64,000 nt of DNA from Streptomyces sp. CB00455 (GTDB lineage: Bacteria > Actinomycetota > Actinomycetes > Streptomycetales > Streptomycetaceae). Every line of letters starts with the position of its first letter. Position 1 is the stretch's first letter. The stretch is from positions 806,001 through 870,000 of the forward strand of contig NZ_LIVQ01000001.1 in assembly GCF_001905445.1 (NCBI RefSeq), given 5' to 3'. The position numbers and the translations under genes are program-made. This document shows positions 61,509 through 64,000 of the stretch, in pieces. Below the pieces are notes generated by a model. It saw nothing but the letters and a program-made list of their open reading frames with translations. It searched no databases and had not been told where the DNA came from.

Positions 61509-62156
61509 TCAGGCGTCTTGGGGAAGCAGGTGCTGCGGCAGTTCGCGGAAGCTCCAGTGCCCCTGCCGGCGGGTGAACATCCAGACGAGGTCGTAGCGGT
61601 CGGGCCAGTACGCGGGGACGCCGAGGACCTGGTGGGCACCGAGGGCGCGGACGAGCCGGGGAATGCCGCTGTGCTCCCAGCAGACGAGCACGGGCATCGG
61701 CGAGAGGAGCGCGGCCTGGGCGAGGGCGGGTTCGGCGCCGACGGCGAAGCCGGTGCGGACCGGGACGCGCAGCGCGGTGGCCAGGGCGGCCACGGTCTGC
61801 CTGGACCGGGCGGGGGCCGGGGTCTTGCCGCCGGCGGCGAAGATGGTGGCGGGGCGGGGCAGGGAGGCCCCGCGGGTCGGCGGGAAGAGGCGGCCGAGCG
61901 CTTCGGCCCGGCGCCAGCCGCGGCCGGCCAGCGAGCCGGGGTCGTCCTCGCCGGTCTCGTCCTGGCCCGAGTCGCCGGTGTACGGCTTCTCCGCGTGCCG
62001 GATCACCATGATCAGGGCGTCCTTGGCGGCCTGCGGGCCGGAGGCGGGGTCGGCCGGGGCGTCGTCCGTGGAGCAGCCGGCCAGCGCGAGGGGGGCGAGA
62101 GCGGCGGTCAGCACGGTCCGGCGGCGCGGTCCGGAACCGGCGGGGGCTTGTGGCAT
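61509..62156 (-). CDS. Histidine phosphatase family lipoprotein (SixA-like)
   Basis: 215 residues from ATG 62156; an ATG 6 codons earlier is possible. Twin-Arg-like signal 'RRRTVLTAALAPLALAGC' with lipobox L-A-G-C puts the lipid Cys at 28, so it is probably exported by Tat and anchored outside. Phosphohistidine motif R-H in 'VIRHAEKP' (Arg53, His54); later 'SRQTV' and 'CWEHSG' supply the second Arg and His. It would remove phosphate from a small molecule or protein outside the cell. Convergent with the UvrA2 gene, only 7 bp apart. Confidence 0.85.
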   Translation of the reverse strand: MPQAPAGSGPRRRTVLTAALAPLALAGCSTDDAPADPASGPQAAKDALIMVIRHAEKPYTGDSGQDETGEDDPGSLAGRGWRRAEALGRLFPPTRGASLPRPATIFAAGGKTPAPARSRQTVAALATALRVPVRTGFAVGAEPALAQAALLSPMPVLVCWEHSGIPRLVRALGAHQVLGVPAYWPDRYDLVWMFTRRQGHWSFRELPQHLLPQDA

Positions 62157-62514
62157 GGGGCCACTGTCGGCCATGCGCCGGGCCGGGGCTGGGCGCGGCG
62201 CGTCGTACGGCCCGTACGAGCGCCCGGTCGGCGGAGCGGGGCGGCCGATCGGATGAGCGCACCCCGTCACCACCGGGCTCGCGCACCGGACGGCGCAGCG
62301 GGCCTGCGCACCATGACGCCCGACCGGACCTGAGCATCGGATGGGGCCACCGGACGGGTGTCCGGACGGGCGGCCGGATGGGCCGATCAGGCCGGTGCAT
62401 CCGGTCGGGCGGGTGGTGCGGGCGGCCGGGCGTGCGAGCGGGCGGCTCTCGGCGCCGGTTTCCGGTCGGGCAGACAGGCGGCGGGCAGTCGGGCGGGCGG
62501 GGCGGCAGGCGTTC
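62157..62514. other. GC-rich gap without a gene upstream of the histidine phosphatase
   Basis: About 360 bp between the histidine phosphatase start and the SdhB terminator. It is rich in short GGGCGG/CCGGACGG motifs and Gly/Arg/Pro-coding nonsense frames. No ribosome-binding site with a plausible frame; I see nothing coding. Confidence 0.5.
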
Positions 62515-62541
62515 GGCCCGCCCCGCCATCGCGGGGCGGCC
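62515..62541 (-). terminator. Terminator after the SdhB-like gene
   Basis: Stem GGCC-GCCCCGC with GCGGGGC-GGCC, 11 bp with one bulged C and a 4-nt loop (62527-62530), 15 bp beyond the stop codon at 62557. Confidence 0.7.
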
Positions 62542-62556
62542 CTGCGATCAGGGCGG

Positions 62557-63293
62557 TCAGCCCTTGCGGACCGCCCGCAGCCACTCCTTGTTCATGGCGG
62601 CGATGGAGGGGAGCGGGATCCCCTTGGGGCAGGCCGTGGCGCACTCGCCGGTCAGGGTGCAGCCGCCGAATCCCTCCTCGTCCATGCGGGCCACCATGTC
62701 CAGTACACGGGTCTCGCGCTCGGGCGAGCCCTGCGGCAGGACATTGAGGTGGTTGATCTTGGCGGCGGTGAAGAGCATCGCCGAGCCGTTGGGGCAGGCC
62801 GCCACGCAGGCGCCGCAGCCGATGCACTCGGCGTGTTCGAAGGCGTGGTCCGCGGCGGCTTTGGGTACGGCGGTGGCGTGCGCCTCGGGGGCCGCGCCGG
62901 TCGGGGCGGTGATGTAGCCGCCCGCCTGGATGATCCGGTCGAAGGCGCCGCGGTCGACGACGAGGTCCTTGACGACGGGGAAGGCGGCGGCCCGCCACGG
63001 CTCGACGTCGATGGTGTCGCCGTCGGCGAAGGACCGCATGTGAAGCTGGCAGGTGGTGGTGCGTTCGGGGCCGTGGGCGTCGCCGTTGATGACGAGGCTG
63101 CACGCGCCGCAGATGCCCTCGCGGCAGTCGTGGTCGAAGGCGACCGGGTCCTCGCCGCGCAGGATGAGGTCCTCGTTGAGGGTGTCGAGCATCTCCAGGA
63201 AGGACATGTCCCGGGTGATCCCGTCGACCTCGTACGAGGCCATGGCGCCGGGGGCTTCGGGGTTCCGCTGGCGCCAGACGCGCAGGGTGAGCT

Positions 63294-63297
<4 letters not shown>
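62557..63297 (-). CDS. sdhB: Succinate dehydrogenase/fumarate reductase iron-sulfur subunit
   Basis: 246 residues from ATG 63297, overlapping the flavoprotein gene's stop by 4 nt. N-terminal [2Fe-2S] domain ligands Cys58, Cys63, Cys66 ('CREGICGAC') and Cys83 ('TTTCQLH'); C-terminal dicluster domain '[15 protein letters not shown]' and '[16 protein letters not shown]' for the other two clusters. It passes electrons from the flavoprotein to quinone. The longer N-terminal linker with Ala/Pro residues before the dicluster domain matches the actinobacterial second SDH/FRD type. Confidence 0.93.

Positions 63298-64000
<703 letters not shown>

Overview
The window is very GC-rich DNA with almost every third codon position G or C, frequent GTG starts and many 4-nt gene overlaps. 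Together with ergothioneine genes, a lipoprotein serine/threonine kinase with a propeller, DUF6230/DUF6114 proteins, an Rv1733c-like protein and sugar ABC systems, it points to the chromosome of a Streptomyces or close relative. I saw no rRNA, tRNA, CRISPR array, transposase or prophage gene. Both edges cut genes: a sugar permease on the left and a succinate dehydrogenase/fumarate reductase flavoprotein on the right.

Layout. 1-3.8 kb: a monosaccharide ABC importer (binding protein, double ATPase, permease) behind a LacI-type palindrome. 4.2-9.6 kb: a membrane Ser/Thr kinase with an extracellular propeller, a large lipoprotein and small proteins. 9.8-15 kb: an SDR, a PLP decarboxylase, an M20 hydrolase and a CYP152-type peroxygenase P450. 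15.3-22.4 kb: a minus-strand block with an S9 peptidase carrying a long repetitive N-terminal extension, a glutamine-dependent amidotransferase (AsnB type), a 38-codon ORF overlapping its start, and a PGM1-like pre-ATP-grasp peptide ligase. This is the best candidate for an undescribed small-molecule or peptide pathway. 22.5-25 kb: a group resembling actinobacterial dormancy/stress genes (Rv1733c-like, HTH-PNPOx, zinc alcohol dehydrogenase).

25.4-31.2 kb: a class F sortase with a probable surface-protein partner, a protein that looks like a ribosome-inactivating protein with all its catalytic residues replaced, and two tandem secreted tripeptidyl-aminopeptidase-like hydrolases. 31.5-35 kb: pirin, a TPR protein, an RlmG-like methyltransferase and a MerR regulator. 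35.1-36.9 kb: a translationally coupled DUF6230-DUF6114-secreted protein operon, ended by a strong bidirectional terminator facing a penicillin-acylase family hydrolase. 40-45 kb: DUF2087 protein, a disulfide oxidoreductase next to a thioredoxin, then an aldehyde dehydrogenase and thiolase probably used in aromatic or aldehyde catabolism. 45.6-48.5 kb: a MarR/amidohydrolase divergent pair, a decayed amidase remnant and an orphan MazF-like toxin.

48.6-53.9 kb: a macrodomain-like TIGR02452 protein and a tightly coupled egtABCD operon for ergothioneine. 53.8-55.5 kb: two coupled acyltransferases resembling OlsB and OlsA of ornithine-lipid synthesis. 55.7-57.3 kb: an orphan sugar-binding lipoprotein with a DasR-like operator, divergent from dodecin. 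57.5-62.2 kb: a HAD phosphatase, an LLM flavoprotein, a short UvrA2-type ATPase and a histidine phosphatase lipoprotein. 62.5-64 kb: the iron-sulfur and flavoprotein subunits of succinate dehydrogenase/fumarate reductase. Family names are from reading motifs and lengths by eye; no search was run.
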